DNA from: Oryctolagus cuniculus
Lineage: Eukaryota; Chordata; Mammalia; Lagomorpha; Leporidae
Direction of reading: 5' to 3'
Length of the DNA: 64,000 nucleotides
Assembly: GCF_964237555.1 (NCBI RefSeq)
Contig: NC_091445.1
Span: forward strand, 49,537,551-49,601,550
Shown here: one piece after another, positions 10,896 through 23,130 of the stretch
Numbering within the stretch: position 1 is the stretch's first letter
Layout of the letters: each line of letters starts with the position of its first letter
Notes under the pieces: generated by a model
What the model was told of the DNA's origin: nothing
Seen by the model: only the letters and a program-made list of their open reading frames with translations
Database searches by the model: none
Position numbers and translations under genes: made by a program

Positions 10896-11934
10896 AATTA
10901 AACACAGATGTATAAAATTAGCAAATATATTGGAGAGGTAAATAAGAAACAGTAATTTGTTATTAGGAAGAGCTTGATATTTGAACACACATTATCGGGG
11001 TAAAGTAAAACAGAATTGAAATGCATCATTGCTCTCTGAGCTCCTAACATATTGAGACTCACTGTATTATACTAGCATGTTTTTCAAATTTCATTTTGGT
11101 AAATATTCTTTGTCACTTCCTATGAAAATAATAGTAGTTTATTTTATGCAGGAGAGAAGTTCCTTTTATGTTGCACCTGAATTGTGCTTGTGAAAAAGAA
11201 TGATAAAATTTCCATAGGTATCCAGATCCTTTCTTTTCAATGAATTGTGTTATAAAAGTGGGCTTTTGAACCAAAGAGAATCAGATATGTCTATCATAGA
11301 TATAATTCTATTCTTAAAGCCTTTTAACCATAAGTGGTTACAACTTTTTGAATAAATATTAGCATGCTGAGAATAAAGTATTTTCCCCAATGTTTATTTC
11401 TGCCCTAAATTATTCAAAAATAGAATTCATTCACTTTCGACAAAAGCAGAAGCCCATCACTGCTAGGAAGCTTCCCTTCTCAGGTCTCTACTTTTGAAGG
11501 CAGTCTCAGGGAGCACTAGCTGTTCTAACTTTCATGAAAGCTGGCTCCCACCAGAGGACACTTGCAACTTTCTTGAAAGGGTAAAGCATTTTTGACAACC
11601 TTCTTTCTCACTATACCTCATACCTTGGACTCAACTTTTTCATAAACTTGTGATACAGCCATCCCTGGCCATCTTGTTTATCCTCTGTAATGTATTCTTT
11701 TGGTTCCTCTTTGTTTTCAAAATCAAGCTCACTAAAAGTGTTGCGCATTTTCCACTATGCTTTTTTCTAGATACTTCTCTCTTTCTTGGTTTTCCTCTTA
11801 AAGTTGTATCTTCTTCCTTTCTGCATTATAAATGTTGCTGTTTCCAGATCTGTGTTGGTCTCTCCATTTCTCTGTGCTACTGGATGTGAATGCTACATCT
11901 CAGAGGGTAGTAATGTAGGATCTACGAAAGATGG
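10896..11934. other. Unique DNA
   Basis: No recognisable repeat or gene. The open frame near 11,650-11,889 is hydrophobic and Phe-rich, as expected from T-rich DNA. Confidence 0.4.
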
Positions 11935-12150
11935 TCCTGAATGCATGTTGAGTTCTGCCACTATATACGTGACCTTGAAATTTTGTGGGCAACCTGAGGA
12001 AACAACCCTTGTCCATCTGAGAGCTCATATGTTAGATGGGATAATAGAGTTCAGATTATTTGGAAGATAAATAGAATAAAACAGACTAATGTGTGTAAAA
12101 TAATTAGCAAAGCACAGCACCCAGATAATAAATGCTAATTACCATCATAA
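11935..12150 (+). mobile_element. MIR SINE
   Basis: Shows the MIR order: GTTCTGCCACTATATACGTG ACCTTG, then CAACCTGAGGAAACA, GATGGGATAATA, and a 3' CACAGCACCCAGATAATAAA TGCTAATTA ending. An ancient tRNA-derived mammalian SINE. Confidence 0.75.
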
Positions 12151-13599
12151 CTAGTCATTTTCTATGCCAAAATCTGACTTTCAACACACACGTTTGTCAG
12201 CTATAGTCTGATATCTCATAGAATCTTTAACCCAACAAGTTAAAAGACAAATTCATAATATTTCTCCATCTCTTGTTTCTGCAGCCACCCTTCCTTCTTC
12301 GCTGATATTGTCTGTTCCTTAAAGACTCTTCTTCCTGAGGTGTAAAAGTGAACGAGAAAATAATCAAGCTCAGTTTTCATTATCATTTTTTCTTTAATTC
12401 AATACATGTAAGCACAGCTGTGATAAGACATTTCATTTAACAGAATAATCTTGTTTCATTTCCACTTTAAGTTAAATAACTTAAGCAAAAGACATTAAAA
12501 ATATATCAAGTCACTGAACTAACATGTCTTAAAATGCCCACATTAAAGTATACCAACCACAATCTTTATTGAAGAATGAATTTTCACATCTAAATGTTCA
12601 AACATTCTTTATGCTAAGCAAGTGTGTCAAATTGTTTCTGAAATATGGATCCTTCATTTATTTCTATATATTAGAAACAATTAGTGTTGCATCTTGAGGA
12701 AGAATACACTTATGTACAATTATCATTCTTTCTATAGATATTTATACATGCATGTGTGTGTGTGTGTAAGTGTGCATGCGTGCACTGAGAATACTCATGT
12801 GTATCTGGATAATTACATCTATATCTTAAAATAAGAAGAGACCCAATTTTGGAGAGTAATTAGAAATGTCATTCACAATCTTGTCACTGGGTACACATAA
12901 TTTAAACATAACAATGTCTCCATAATATATAACTTTTTACTGAAAAATTTGTCTGAAATTTCTAATTCTATTCTGTAAAATCCTTTTATTCTTAATGAGA
13001 GATCAAATTAATTGCTGCTGGACTCATGATTGCCCATATACAGATGACTGTGTTCAGCAAATATTTCTTGATCCAGATTAGGATAAACTATAAACTAAAG
13101 TCAATCCATGGCTATAGTTATATATATTCCATCCATAAGAGTATGAGAATATACATATGATTTCTATCATAGTATTGCATCCAGAGGTACCAGAAACACA
13201 GAAAATTAGGCCAATTTCCCAGAAATTATAATTTTTGTGTGTATGTCTGGTCTCCAAGATGCTTATGATGAGGGAAATTTGGATTAAAAAAATTTAATAT
13301 TTATGTTTTCTTTCTTAATTGGTAAGAAAGATTACCTGTATTCATTATGCATAACATGATATCTTGATATTTATTTGTACATATAGCAAAGAATATGGTA
13401 TTCAGAGATGTTTATTTTGGAGCAATGAATTTGAAATTCATGTATATGATTTTTCTTCATGAAGTTCATTCAATATGCATATGGGAAAATTTATGTGTGG
13501 ATTTAAAATATTTTTACCCAAGTAAATATATCTTTCAATCCCATTTTTCATGGATATTTTAAGTATATTATTTTGTATGTTTGTGTTTATGTATATGTG
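12151..13599. other. Unique AT-rich DNA, small (TG)n
   Basis: A TGTGTGTGTGTG tract lies near 12,752-12,768. Otherwise nothing is recognised. Confidence 0.4.
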
Positions 13600-13628
13600 C
13601 AAATATATATATATATATACATTTATAT
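13600..13628. repeat. (TA)n microsatellite
   Basis: Roughly nine uninterrupted AT units followed by CATTTATATA. Confidence 0.85.
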
Positions 13629-14039
13629 AGGCCCACACATGGCTAAATTATTATACTTATCATCTACACTACCTCCCTTTCTTATTGAGTTTTGAGCAGT
13701 AGCAGCAACCTAAGACAAATTATCTAATTTGTAAATAGGAAAAATAATTTCTAACTTCTAAATATTCATAGGATATTAATCATTTTCCTTAAATATAGGT
13801 CTCTATAAAGGTGTAAGTCCCAGGTAATCAACCAACTGTGGGCCTGTAGAAGTCAATTGAAGTTCTGCTGCCATTCTTCATGGTCCCTTGTTATTATTTA
13901 TTGATAAATGAGATACCTGAATTTAATTTTTAAATACATTGGATGGAAGTTCTTCAGCCATACATAACCCACTGGTAAGTACTGTGAACTGTGTCTGGGG
14001 ATCCATATATTCCTAAGAAGTTGTATGAGAAATCACAAC
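13629..14039. other. Unique DNA
   Basis: Nothing recognised before the antisense L1. Confidence 0.35.
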
Positions 14040-14345
14040 TATTAGTTTTTTATGTATTTTTATGAGTAATGAGCCATTCTAACTGGAGTGAGGTGAAACC
14101 ACATTGTGGTTTGATTTGAATTTCCCTGATGGCTAGTGATCCTGAAAATTTTTTCAAGTGTCTGTTGGCCATTTGAATTTCCTCTCTTGAAAAATGTCTT
14201 TTCAAATCTGTTGCTCATTTCTTAACTAACTGTATTTTTTGTTTTGTTGTTGTGAATTTATTGAGCTCTTTATTGATTCTGGATGTAAGCTCTTTATCAG
14301 TTGTGAATTTTGGCCCTTGCAACATCTTTGGCTAAATGCTACACT
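14040..14345 (-). mobile_element. L1 ORF2 fragment, antisense
   Basis: The plus strand reads GAGCCATTCTAACTGGAGTG AGGTGAAACCACATTG and then GATTTGAATTTCCCTGATGG, the reverse complement of the L1 ORF2 region before the C-terminal cysteine motif. Both ends are truncated and no 3' UTR is present. Confidence 0.85.
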
Positions 14346-14395
14346 GTGGGAAGAGGTATAGTCAACAAAGTCTCCATTAAAAAATGATATCTCTT

Positions 14396-14715
14396 AGAGT
14401 GGACATTTTGCCTAGCAGATTAGCCACCACAGGCGGTACGTGTACCTCAAATTAGAGTGCCTTCTTTTGAGTCCCAGCTCTGCTTTTTATTCCATTTTTA
14501 TGCTAATGCATATCCTGGGTGGAAGTAGATGATGGCACAATATTTGTGTCCTTGTCACCTATGTAGAAGATCTTCATTAAGTGCCTAGCTCCTGGATTAG
14601 GCTTGGTCCACCTCAGGCTATTGTAGTCATTAGGGAACAGAACCAGTGAATGGAAGATCTATGTCTTTCTCACTCTCTATGTCTTTGTGCTTTCAAATAA
14701 ATAAAACAAACAAGT
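14396..14715 (+). mobile_element. Diverged CSINE
   Basis: All parts of the SINE are recognisable in order (TTGCCTAGCAGATTAGCCAC, GAGTCCCAGCTCTGC, CTCCTGGATTAGGCTTGGTC, GAACCAGTGAATGGAAGATC, AAATAAATAAAACAAAC), but with many substitutions. One of the oldest copies in the window. Confidence 0.8.
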
Positions 14716-14737
14716 AAAAAAAATTAAAATTAAGCAG

Positions 14738-15110
14738 TATCTATTTTTTAAAACATCTATCTATCTATTATCTATCTATCCATCTATCTATCTATCTATT
14801 AATTATTTGAAGAGGGACAGAGAGGGAGAGACAGAGCAAAAGAAAGACTTTGCATCCACTTGTTCACTCCTCTAATGATGACAACAACCAAAGTTACATG
14901 AGGTGTAAGCCAGGATCCAGGAACTTTTTCCAGGTATTCTACTTGGGTTGCAGGGTCCCAAATTCTTAGGCTATTTTCTGTTGCCTTCCCAGGCACATTA
15001 CAAGGAACTTGGATCAGAATTGGAGCAACTGGTTTCAGGCTTGCAGTCTGATATGGGATGCCAATTTTGCAAGTAGCAGCTTAACCCCACTGTCTTTCTT
15101 GTTACACCCT
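14738..15110 (-). mobile_element. CSINE with (ATCT)n in its tail
   Basis: Minus-strand copy whose A-rich tail has turned into an ATCT tetranucleotide array at about 14,753-14,800. The head end CCCACTGTCTTTCTTGTTAC lies on the right. It sits back to back with the SINE at 14,396-14,715 and is followed by two more minus-strand SINEs. Confidence 0.85.
14753..14800. repeat. (ATCT)n microsatellite
   Basis: Interrupted ATCT units, most likely grown from the SINE tail that contains it. Confidence 0.9.
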
Positions 15111-15228
15111 AATTCATTTTCCTGATTTTTTATCTATAACTTTTATTACCATGTGATACATGATATGTTTATAATTTTAAAACATGCATTGTCTGTATTG
15201 AGTTGTAATATATTCTTGAGAATTCTTT

Positions 15229-15534
15229 TGACTATTTATTTATTTATATTGGAGATGAAGAGAAACAAGGATAAAGATCTCCCATCCATTGGTTCACTCC
15301 TTAGATGATGGTAACATCTGTGGCTGTGCCAGATGATAATGAGGAGCTGAGAATTCAATCAGATCTTCCATATGAATGGCAGGGATCCAACTCCTTGAGC
15401 TATCATCTGCTACTTCCTAGGGAGCACATTAGCAAGAAGTTGGAACTGGGTGCTGAAATGGCACCCTTATGTACGTACTCTGATGTTAGAAGTGAATGTT
15501 CCAAGCAGTGTCTTAACTGTTAGGCCAGACAATG
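15229..15534 (-). mobile_element. Diverged CSINE
   Basis: Minus-strand copy: tail side TTTATTTATTTATATTGGAG, then CCATCCATTGGTTCACTCC, and head side GTGTCTTAACTGTTAGGCCA. The open frame of 72 codons inside it is not coding. Confidence 0.82.
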
Positions 15535-15565
15535 ACTCTTCCTAAGAATATTGTTTTGATTTTTC

Positions 15566-15782
15566 ATTACTTTTTAAATTTATTTATTTGATTATTATCA
15601 TTTTATTTGAAAGTAAGAAGGAAAGAGAGATAGACAAACAGATCTTCCATCCTCTGGTTTACTTCCCAAATGCACTCAACAGCCAGGGCTATGCCAGGTA
15701 GAAGCCAGGAGCCTAGAACTCAATCCAAGTCTACTGCATGGATGGTAGGGACCAATGTACTTGAGCCATCATGTGATGCCAC
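15566..15782 (-). mobile_element. CSINE lacking the head
   Basis: Has the minus-strand tail (TTTATTTATTTGATTATTAT) and body to GAGCCATCATGTGATGCC. The tRNA-like head is missing, consistent with 5' truncation. Confidence 0.75.
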
Positions 15783-16910
15783 CCAAAAACTTTTAGAATA
15801 GTGCTTGTTTTTAGTATTAATTGAATAAATGAATAAGAGAGCCCAATATCTAGAGTCAGGCTTAGCTTCTAAGAGAGCTGATGACTGAAATTCATTTTGA
15901 GATAGTTTACGAATCTGATGAAGAGACACAATCATTCTAGATGAGATATATGCTTTCCTCAGAAATATAACAAGCAATTTTTATAAGTCTTATTTTTAGT
16001 TCTCAGGGACTCAGGGGTACTTGTTTTCTCTCTAGTCTTGAGAGCTTTTTTACCCCAAATAATTTGGATAATACTGTCTGGGAAAACCTTACACTTATTT
16101 TTGATAAAATTTTCTATCCTTATTGATAATAAAATCAATAAAGAACAGCAGAGCATCATACATTGTTTGTCAATTACTACCTGTAAATATAGTATAAATG
16201 TAATGAGTAAGTTCAGCATTTGAATTAGGTTGAGGCCACCTGTTAAAATCCTACCATATTGAATTATGATATTATGTCAGATAATTTAAGTATCCAGGTG
16301 GCCAAACAGTAAATCAAAATTGCCAGTCTTGAAAGGAAAAAGTAAATTGCTGTTGATATCCAGCATTAACTGTGACTTATAAGATAATATAAGCCAAATC
16401 TGTGCCTGCATAGTACTTATGGGTAATTAAAATCATCTTCCAGTGGAGAAATATGGTCAGTAACAGCAGTCATCTAACTGTTGGAACATTTACAAAGCCT
16501 ATAAATAATTCTATTTACATTCTATAACTGACTTCTAGAAACCATGTGACTTTTCTGCCAGCCAAATTAAAATTGTAATTGGGATGATGTTAATATTGGA
16601 CATAACCTACTTCTCTGATTTCCATATTTGTTGTCAAACTTTACCTATATCCCTAAAACATACAAACTGTGTATAATTTAAACTTTTGGATTTTATAGTA
16701 GCAGGAAGACTTTGGGGGCACCCAATTAACATGCACAGTGAAGAAGTTCTACAATGCTACTGTTAGTCCTTTCAAGCAAAGTTCCACTCCATAGAACAAC
16801 ACACACACACACAAAGAAAAAAAGTTGAATCCCCAAAACAATTGAAAGATTTGGGAAAGTTCCAATAGGAAATAATCTCTGTTCTTAGTGTCCAGCCTAA
16901 ACACTTAGTA
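15783..16910. other. Repeat-poor DNA, small (CA)n
   Basis: No recognised repeat apart from a CACACACACACACA tract near 16,797-16,814. The 16,220-16,790 part is slow-looking AT-rich sequence; see findings. Confidence 0.4.
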
Positions 16911-16925
16911 TAATTGTGTAGGTTT

Positions 16926-17250
16926 GCCGGCGCCGCGGCTCACTAGGCTAATCCTTCGCCTTGCAGCACCAGCACACGGGGTTCTAGTCCCGGTCGGGGC
17001 ACCGGATTCTGTCCTGGTTGCCCCCCTCTTCCAGGCCAGCTCTCTGCTGTGGCCAGGGAGTGCAATGGAGGATGACCCAAGTGCTTGGGCCCTGCACCCC
17101 ATGGGAGACCAGGAGAAGTACCTGGCTCCTGCCTTCGGATCAGCGTGGTGTGCTGGCCGCGCCAGCCATTGGAGGGTGAACCAACGGCAAAGGAAGACCT
17201 TTCTCTCTGTCTCTCTCTCTCTCACACTGTCCACTCTGCCTGTCAAAAAA
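16926..17250 (+). mobile_element. Young-type CSINE
   Basis: Young subtype: head GCCGGCGCCGCGGCTCACTA, B box GTTCTAGTCCCGGTC, and a 3' CTGCCTGTCAAAAA end without the AAATAAATAAA tail. Target duplication is around ATTGTGTAGGTTT (16,913-16,925) and ATTGTGTAGTTT (17,258-17,269). The 160- and 141-codon frames across it are artefacts. Confidence 0.93.
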
Positions 17251-17269
17251 AAATATGATTGTGTAGTTT

Positions 17270-17569
17270 CAAATTTGTTCTCTTCAATATACCTAACAAG
17301 TAATATAATGTATTTCCAAAGGACTCCCAATTTTTTTTGGTGTCAATATCTCTCAGGAACCTCAAGGCTTGGGCATAGAGCTTTGATTTCTGTGGAAGGG
17401 TTTTAAGAGCAATTTATCTGCAGGAATAGACAAAAGGGTAAATCAAATGAGGAGAAATTCCATTTGGTTGTTTTCGATGCTGATGTTCTTGTTATGAGTA
17501 GGATTTCTGGGGCAGGGATGGAGGTTGCAGTTTTTGCTCTTGGTGTTGTAGGCAGAGAATGTCTTTTGT
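17270..17569. other. Unique DNA
   Basis: Nothing recognised. Confidence 0.35.
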
Positions 17570-18000
17570 ATTAGTTTCCTAGGACTGTTCTGACAAAACA
17601 CTGGAAACTTCATGTATTAAAATATTTATTGTCTCACAGCTGTGAACACTAGAATTCTAAAATCAAGGCTTTGAGAGGCCATGCTCACTCTGCATCTTGT
17701 AGGGGATCTGTCCTTGCCTCTACCTGGCTTCCGGTTTGCTAGGAATCTTCCGTTTTCCATGGCTGCTGGATCACTCTAATCCTCAGTCTCCACATGGACA
17801 CTGTCCTCTTATGGCATTCTCCTTAAAAGAACACCAGTCTTACACAGTTAGGGGCCCATCTTATGCCTATATGATGTCATCATAATTTAACTGACAGCCT
17901 CTGCAAAGACTCTTTCCCTAACTTCTCATTTTTAGGGATAGAGGGTTGAGACATTAACATATCTATTCTTAGAGCAACACAGTTCAACCAAGAGCAATCT
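17570..18000 (-). mobile_element. MaLR/MLT1-like LTR
   Basis: The plus strand reads GTATTAGTTTCCTAGGACTG, TTTATTGTCTCACAGCTGTG, AAATCAAGG, AAAAGAACACCAGTC, GGGCCCATCTTATGCC, CTGCAAAGACTCTTTCCC, then GCAACACAGTTCAACCA. This is the reverse complement of a MaLR LTR (TG...CA termini). No internal region is visible. Confidence 0.65.
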
Positions 18001-19178
18001 TTTTACTTTTTTTCTTCAATTCTTACATGCATAAATTATTTCCAGTATTAATGTCTCTGGAGACTTTTGCAGCATCTTCAGTATCTTTCTTATTCAGTAG
18101 TTCAGAAATCATTACTAAATATCATTTATCTGACTCATGATTAAAGTACTGCTGGACCCTGTCACCACAAGTAACATTATCAATTACTAAAACATATGCA
18201 TAATAGCTTTTAGTAACCACAATAACAAACTAAGGAAGCACACTTGACTTCAAAGACACTCTTCAGGGAACAGACTGTAACTAGCTAAACAGAAATAGGG
18301 TGTTAAATTTAGCTATGCTTGCAAAGAAACATTCCAGAAAATAAAGAAGCAATTATCGGTGAGCTAAGTTCCAGGCTTCTTTTGCTCACCATTTTTGTAT
18401 TTATATAATGAATGAACAACATTGTCAAGAGCATTTTAAAGTGCCCTAGGATAGAATGGGAATCCAGCCAGAAAATTCTGCAAATGCAATTCTGAAGGGA
18501 ATAACAAGGAAATGTAGAGTGGGAGTTGTATTTTCTATTGCTTTTGAACAGTTTCAGAATTCTTTTACAAATCACTGTCTGGGGCAATGAGACCCAGATG
18601 CCAGATTTTCTCTTGAAAAGAATGTAAACTTCTGAGGCTAGAGGTAGAGGATGACCCCAGTGGCTAGTATAAAATACACACTAAAAACAATAAATTTTAG
18701 CTGTCCCCAATTGCATAACCCTCAGAAGAATTACCCTGGCACTGAACCAACCAGCACCATGCTCATGTCAAAGACATTACTTATTTTCCAAATATATGAA
18801 CCTAATTATGACAATAATATAACCACCACAGACCTTTTAGTAAATTTTTCTAGTGGTTGGTACTAAGTACATTCTTTGAGAAAAAATATATATGTAATCT
18901 TATAATAGAAAATAGAGCATACTAGAACTTGTGTTGGTGATGACACACATGATAGAGGAAGTTCTAAAATGCCCAGAAACCAGAAAACTGCTGACAGGGA
19001 AAATGGAAAATGAGAAAAAAGAGTAGATAAGTACATTTTTTGAATCAAGGTAGAATGACCCACTGGTGCAAACATCAGTAGATTGCATTTGGCACATGGC
19101 CATTCACTGTCATTAAAGTAGGGTGCATGGACAAGAATTAGAGAGAGGAATCTGCATTAGAACCTCACACCTACTCTC
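18001..19178. other. Unique DNA
   Basis: No repeat or coding evidence. The minus-strand 92-codon frame at 18,309-18,587 has no recognisable similarity. Confidence 0.35.
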
Positions 19179-19189
19179 AGGTGAAACAT

Positions 19190-19514
19190 TTTTAAAAACA
19201 TTTATTTATTTATTTTGAAAGGCGGACTTTAGAGAGAGGGAGAGACAGAGAGATATCTTCCATCCACTAGTTCACTCCCCAAGTGGCCGCAAAAGTTGGG
19301 ACTGGACCAGGCTGAAGCCAGGAGCTTGGAATTCCACCCAGGTCACCCATGTGCATGAATGGGTCCAAGTGCTTGAGCCATCATCTGCTGCCTTCCCATG
19401 CACATTAGCAGAGAAATGGGTAGGAAGTGGTGCAGTCGAGACTTGAACTGTCACTCACACAGGATGCCAGCATCTCAGGCAGAGGCTTACCCTACTACAC
19501 CACAATGCTAGCTC
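19190..19514 (-). mobile_element. CSINE
   Basis: Minus-strand full-length copy with tail AACATTTATTTATTTATTTT on the left and head side CTACTACACCACAATGCTAG on the right. Short target duplication around GGTGAAAC on both sides (19,180-19,187 and 19,519-19,526). Confidence 0.88.
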
Positions 19515-19721
19515 ACCTGGTGAAACTTTATGATAATAGTTGATAGCATATGTTCCTCCGTGCCATGTACCCTGATCCTTCTAATATTTTATTAGAAAAC
19601 AATATATCTTTGAAGCATAATATTGTGCCCAGAAAAACCCTGCATTCTAGAGAAAAAGAAGCTGGAGATGTAGGCTCTGAATATAGATAACAGAAGCTTA
19701 TCACAAAACAAAATTTTTAGT

Positions 19722-20040
19722 GGCCAACATGTGGTCTGGTAATTAAGGGAGCATTTAGCATGGTCACATTCTATACCAGCTTGTCTCGATTCTAGTCACA
19801 GCTCTGCTATCAGTTTTAGCTTTCTACGGATGCAAACCCAGGAAGACAAAAATGAAAGGTCAAATGGTTGGGTCCCTGTATTCATTTGGGAGATCTGGAT
19901 TGAATTCCTGGCTCCCAACTTTGGTCCTGCCTTGGGCCAGTTCTAATATCTGCAGGCATTTGTAAAATGAACTAGTAGATGGGAACACCCTGTCTGTCCA
20001 CCTATCTATCTCTCTGCCAACCAAATAAATACATTTTGTC
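19722..20040 (+). mobile_element. Diverged CSINE
   Basis: Parts in order: GGCCAACATGTGGTCTGGTA head, GATTCTAGTCACAGCTC B box, GAATTCCTGGCTCC body, and AACCAAATAAATACATTTTG tail. It lies directly upstream of an L1 3' end. Confidence 0.8.
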
Positions 20041-20069
20041 AAGGAAAGGAGGTTGTAGTCCATAAGACA

Positions 20070-20838
20070 CCAAAAGATGTGGGGAAAAAAGATACCCTAA
20101 TCCACTGTTGGTGGGAAGGTATACTGGTGCAGCCACTGTGGAAGACAGTATGGAGATACCTCAGAAATCTGAATATAGACCTACCATGTGACTCAGCCAT
20201 CCCACTCCAGGGAATTTAACCAAGGGAAATGGAATCAGCATATGAAGAATGATCTGTACCCCCATGTTTATGCAGCTCAATTCACAATAACTAAGATATG
20301 GAATCAATCCAAATGTCCATCAACTGGAGACTGGATAATGAATTTATGAGATATGTACATCATGGAATACGACACAGTGGTAAAAAAAAATCTGGTTATT
20401 TACAATAAAATGGATGCAACTGGAAAACATTATACTTAGTGCAATAAGCCAGTTACCAAAGGACGAATACCATATGTTGTCCCTGATCTGTGATAAATAA
20501 TAGAACACCTAACAGTAATCTATAGAAGTGAAATTGACACTTTGAGATGTGGTGACTTTGGGCAGCCCTTGTCTTGACTCTTGAGGAACCATTTTTTTTC
20601 ATACTAGTTGCTGAGCTTGTTACTTGGTATAGTGTTAATCGTATGTGTATAATATTAATTGAACATAGATCTTAGTAAAAAAAAAATAAGAATGAGAATA
20701 GGAGAGGGAGGAGGAGGAAGGATGGGAGTGTGGGTGGGAGTTAGAATAGGGTGGGAAAAATCACTCTGTTCCTAAATTTGTATTTATGAAATGCATGAAG
20801 TATGTGTACCTTAAATAAAAGTGTTCTGGGGAAAAAAG
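20070..20838 (+). mobile_element. L1 3' end (late ORF2 plus 3' UTR), older subfamily
   Basis: Starts in the ORF2 C-terminal cysteine-motif region (GATGTGGGGAAAAAAGATAC CC) and runs through CACTGTGGAAGACAGTATGG, the polymorphic G-rich GGGAGGAGGAGGAAGG tract and TTAAATAAAAGTGTTCTGGGG. Unlike the two younger copies at 29.9 and 34.9 kb it has no stop at the KGP position: the codons read Cys-Pro-Ser-Thr there. 5' truncated. Confidence 0.85.
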
Positions 20839-21794
20839 AAAGCAAAATAAAAACATCTAAAGTCAAAATTTCTTGAGCAATGGCAACCAAATATAAATAA
20901 CATTTTATGCAGCAGGAGGAGAAAGAGAGGGGAGAGAAAGAAAATCAAGCAAAATAAAGTCTCATTATATTGCATGGCTAACAATTGAACAACAACAACA
21001 AAAAAGGTAACACTACTACCTCCTCAGTTATAGTAAAAACTCAAAGCAGTACATTTTCAGAGAAGAAATCCATTATTTGATAAGAAGTAAATGTAAAAGG
21101 ACTTGAAAAGGTATTGGAGAAAGTGGGAATCAACGAAAATAACTTTAGATTTCAAACAATAAACACAATGATTAGCATGAACTTTGAATAGTAACCTCTT
21201 TTTATCTTGAAGGTAATTCCAAGCTTAGAGAAGACTAAAGTCTGGAGCGGTCTCTGCTACCTGCCCAGAACCGTTTTCTTCAGATCTAGCTAAGAAACAA
21301 TATAAACTATTCAAAAATATTGTAACACCTAAGATTTCAATGAGCTCTCCTGTGGAATCCTCCTTTCTAATGCTAAATTGGAAGCATGAATTAATCTATG
21401 AGCTAAATTGATTTTTCCAACTCTTTATTTTCCTACTTGCCAGTCCAGAACCTTGAAGAGTTTCTGCAAATTCATGTCTCCAGGTTGAAACTGCAAGTTC
21501 TAGAAGGAAAGAGGCGAGGATATCGATTGATAGGTTAGCTTTCCAGTTACCTGAGAGAGTGTAGGAAAACTCCCACCTGATTTAAATAAACAACATGGAG
21601 GAGAAGTGCATAAAGCTGGATAAACTGTTTATATATGTACCTAAAAGGGATCATTTATGCCTAAAAGAAATCATTTAGATGAGTCTCCAGAAATGTTTAA
21701 CAGTCTAACTTGTATACTTGAAGTCATAACATTCTTGTACAATTAGTTATCCCATTTCTGTCTCCTATGATAAGTATCATGTGTATTACTTAAG
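20839..21794. other. Unique DNA
   Basis: Nothing recognised, apart from a short (CAA)n run near 20,988-21,005. Confidence 0.35.
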
Positions 21795-21915
21795 GGAAAG
21801 GATTCAGAATCACATTTCTTCACTCTATGTCTACCACTAACTTCTAATGGGTCTTGGATAATTATATTAACTACCTTACCTCTTTATTTTGGTGACTGAA
21901 ATAATGAACAGATAT
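21795..21915 (+). mobile_element. MIR fragment
   Basis: CAGAATCACATTTCTTCACT, GTCTACCACTAACTTCTAAT GGGTCTTGGATAATTA and ACCTTACCTC follow the MIR core order. Ancient and partial. Confidence 0.5.
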
Positions 21916-23130
21916 GGAATATTATTGAGGGATATATCCCAAGTATATTTCAATAATAATTGGTTATTAGTTTATTATCATTTTATAGTGACAATAGTGA
22001 ATATTTTATAATAAAAAGATGTAAATAGAAGGTACCCCAATAAAATGTAAAATCCAACTTTCTTGATAGGTATTAGGGTGATTTATTATAATTTTATGTT
22101 GTCTCACCATACATTTTGGGTATAGGTTTAGCTTCTCATACCTGAGGTGATGCTTAGGCATTTTGGATGCAATTTCTGGATCTCCACCTCTTCCTTGTTA
22201 CTCAACATGAGCCATCTAATTATCTGCTTTACAGAAGTGCCTCCTGGTGACCACCTCCCAGTGGGACAGCTACATAAAAATGACACACTTTACTACACTG
22301 TGCCCCAAACCATGAATCGGCTAAACAGGCACGAAAAAAGTGACCACTTGTCAGTGACCATGACTTCAGAGAATGTGTTCTGGCTTGCTCTTAACTCACC
22401 AATGAGAATGTCCTCAGGAAAAGAAGCTGGAGTAGCAATCTGCATCCCAGCGAAGAGAGTCGACAGATTCCACACTATTTCTTATTCCTTTTCAACTGGG
22501 TGTAGGATGCTGGACAGCTGTTCCCTCCCTCTTGGCCCTGGAAGGGCATTTCCCTCTTTTTGCTGCAAACTATAAAGAGTTACTTCTGTTTGATTTAGTT
22601 GCCTCCTCTTACTTAACTGACAAACCAGAATGAAGCTTCTCTCCTGTACACCACTCTGGTAGAGAGTGGCTGTCTTCATAGGAATAACGCAGATACAGGT
22701 CAAACCAAAGCTACAAATGTGTCTACCACAACCATCAAATTTCTTGTGAAGGGGATAAATGGGGTACTTACGTGTAAAGTCACTCAGCAGAATGAAAAAC
22801 CACATTGAATCTTAGCAACATGCAATAAATCTGCTTTTGTTTCAATTCCTAACATTCAGATGAAATGTCTTTTAGCAAAATAAGGCTATGCTTTTCAATT
22901 TTAAAAGCCAGTAAAAATGGTGCTAGGAATGTCTATTGAATGCATAGACATTCAACATAATTAAATTTGTAAACAAGACAGGGATACTTTCAACCTATTG
23001 TTGCTTAATTTTTATCTAGAAAAGTACATTTCAAAATGATTCTTGTTTTCCAGTCTATGTCACACATGTAGATTTAGGTTTTCTTTGATACTACTTCATC
23101 TATCTCCACATTTCCCTTCATTAAAAAAAA
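21916..23130. other. Unique DNA with the longest non-repeat open frame
   Basis: A plus-strand frame at 22,147-22,575 (about 142 codons) overlaps a shorter minus-strand frame. I recognise no protein family, no Kozak or splice context and no polyadenylation arrangement, so it is not called as a gene. A small 9-bp inverted repeat lies at 22,928-22,952. Confidence 0.35.

Noticed and set aside
16905..17406. Overlapping 140-160 codon frames on both strands
   Set aside because: They lie across a young CSINE. The same peptide fragments recur wherever this SINE occurs (41.3, 42.5, 55.1, 57.6 and 62.0 kb), so they are repeat artefacts.
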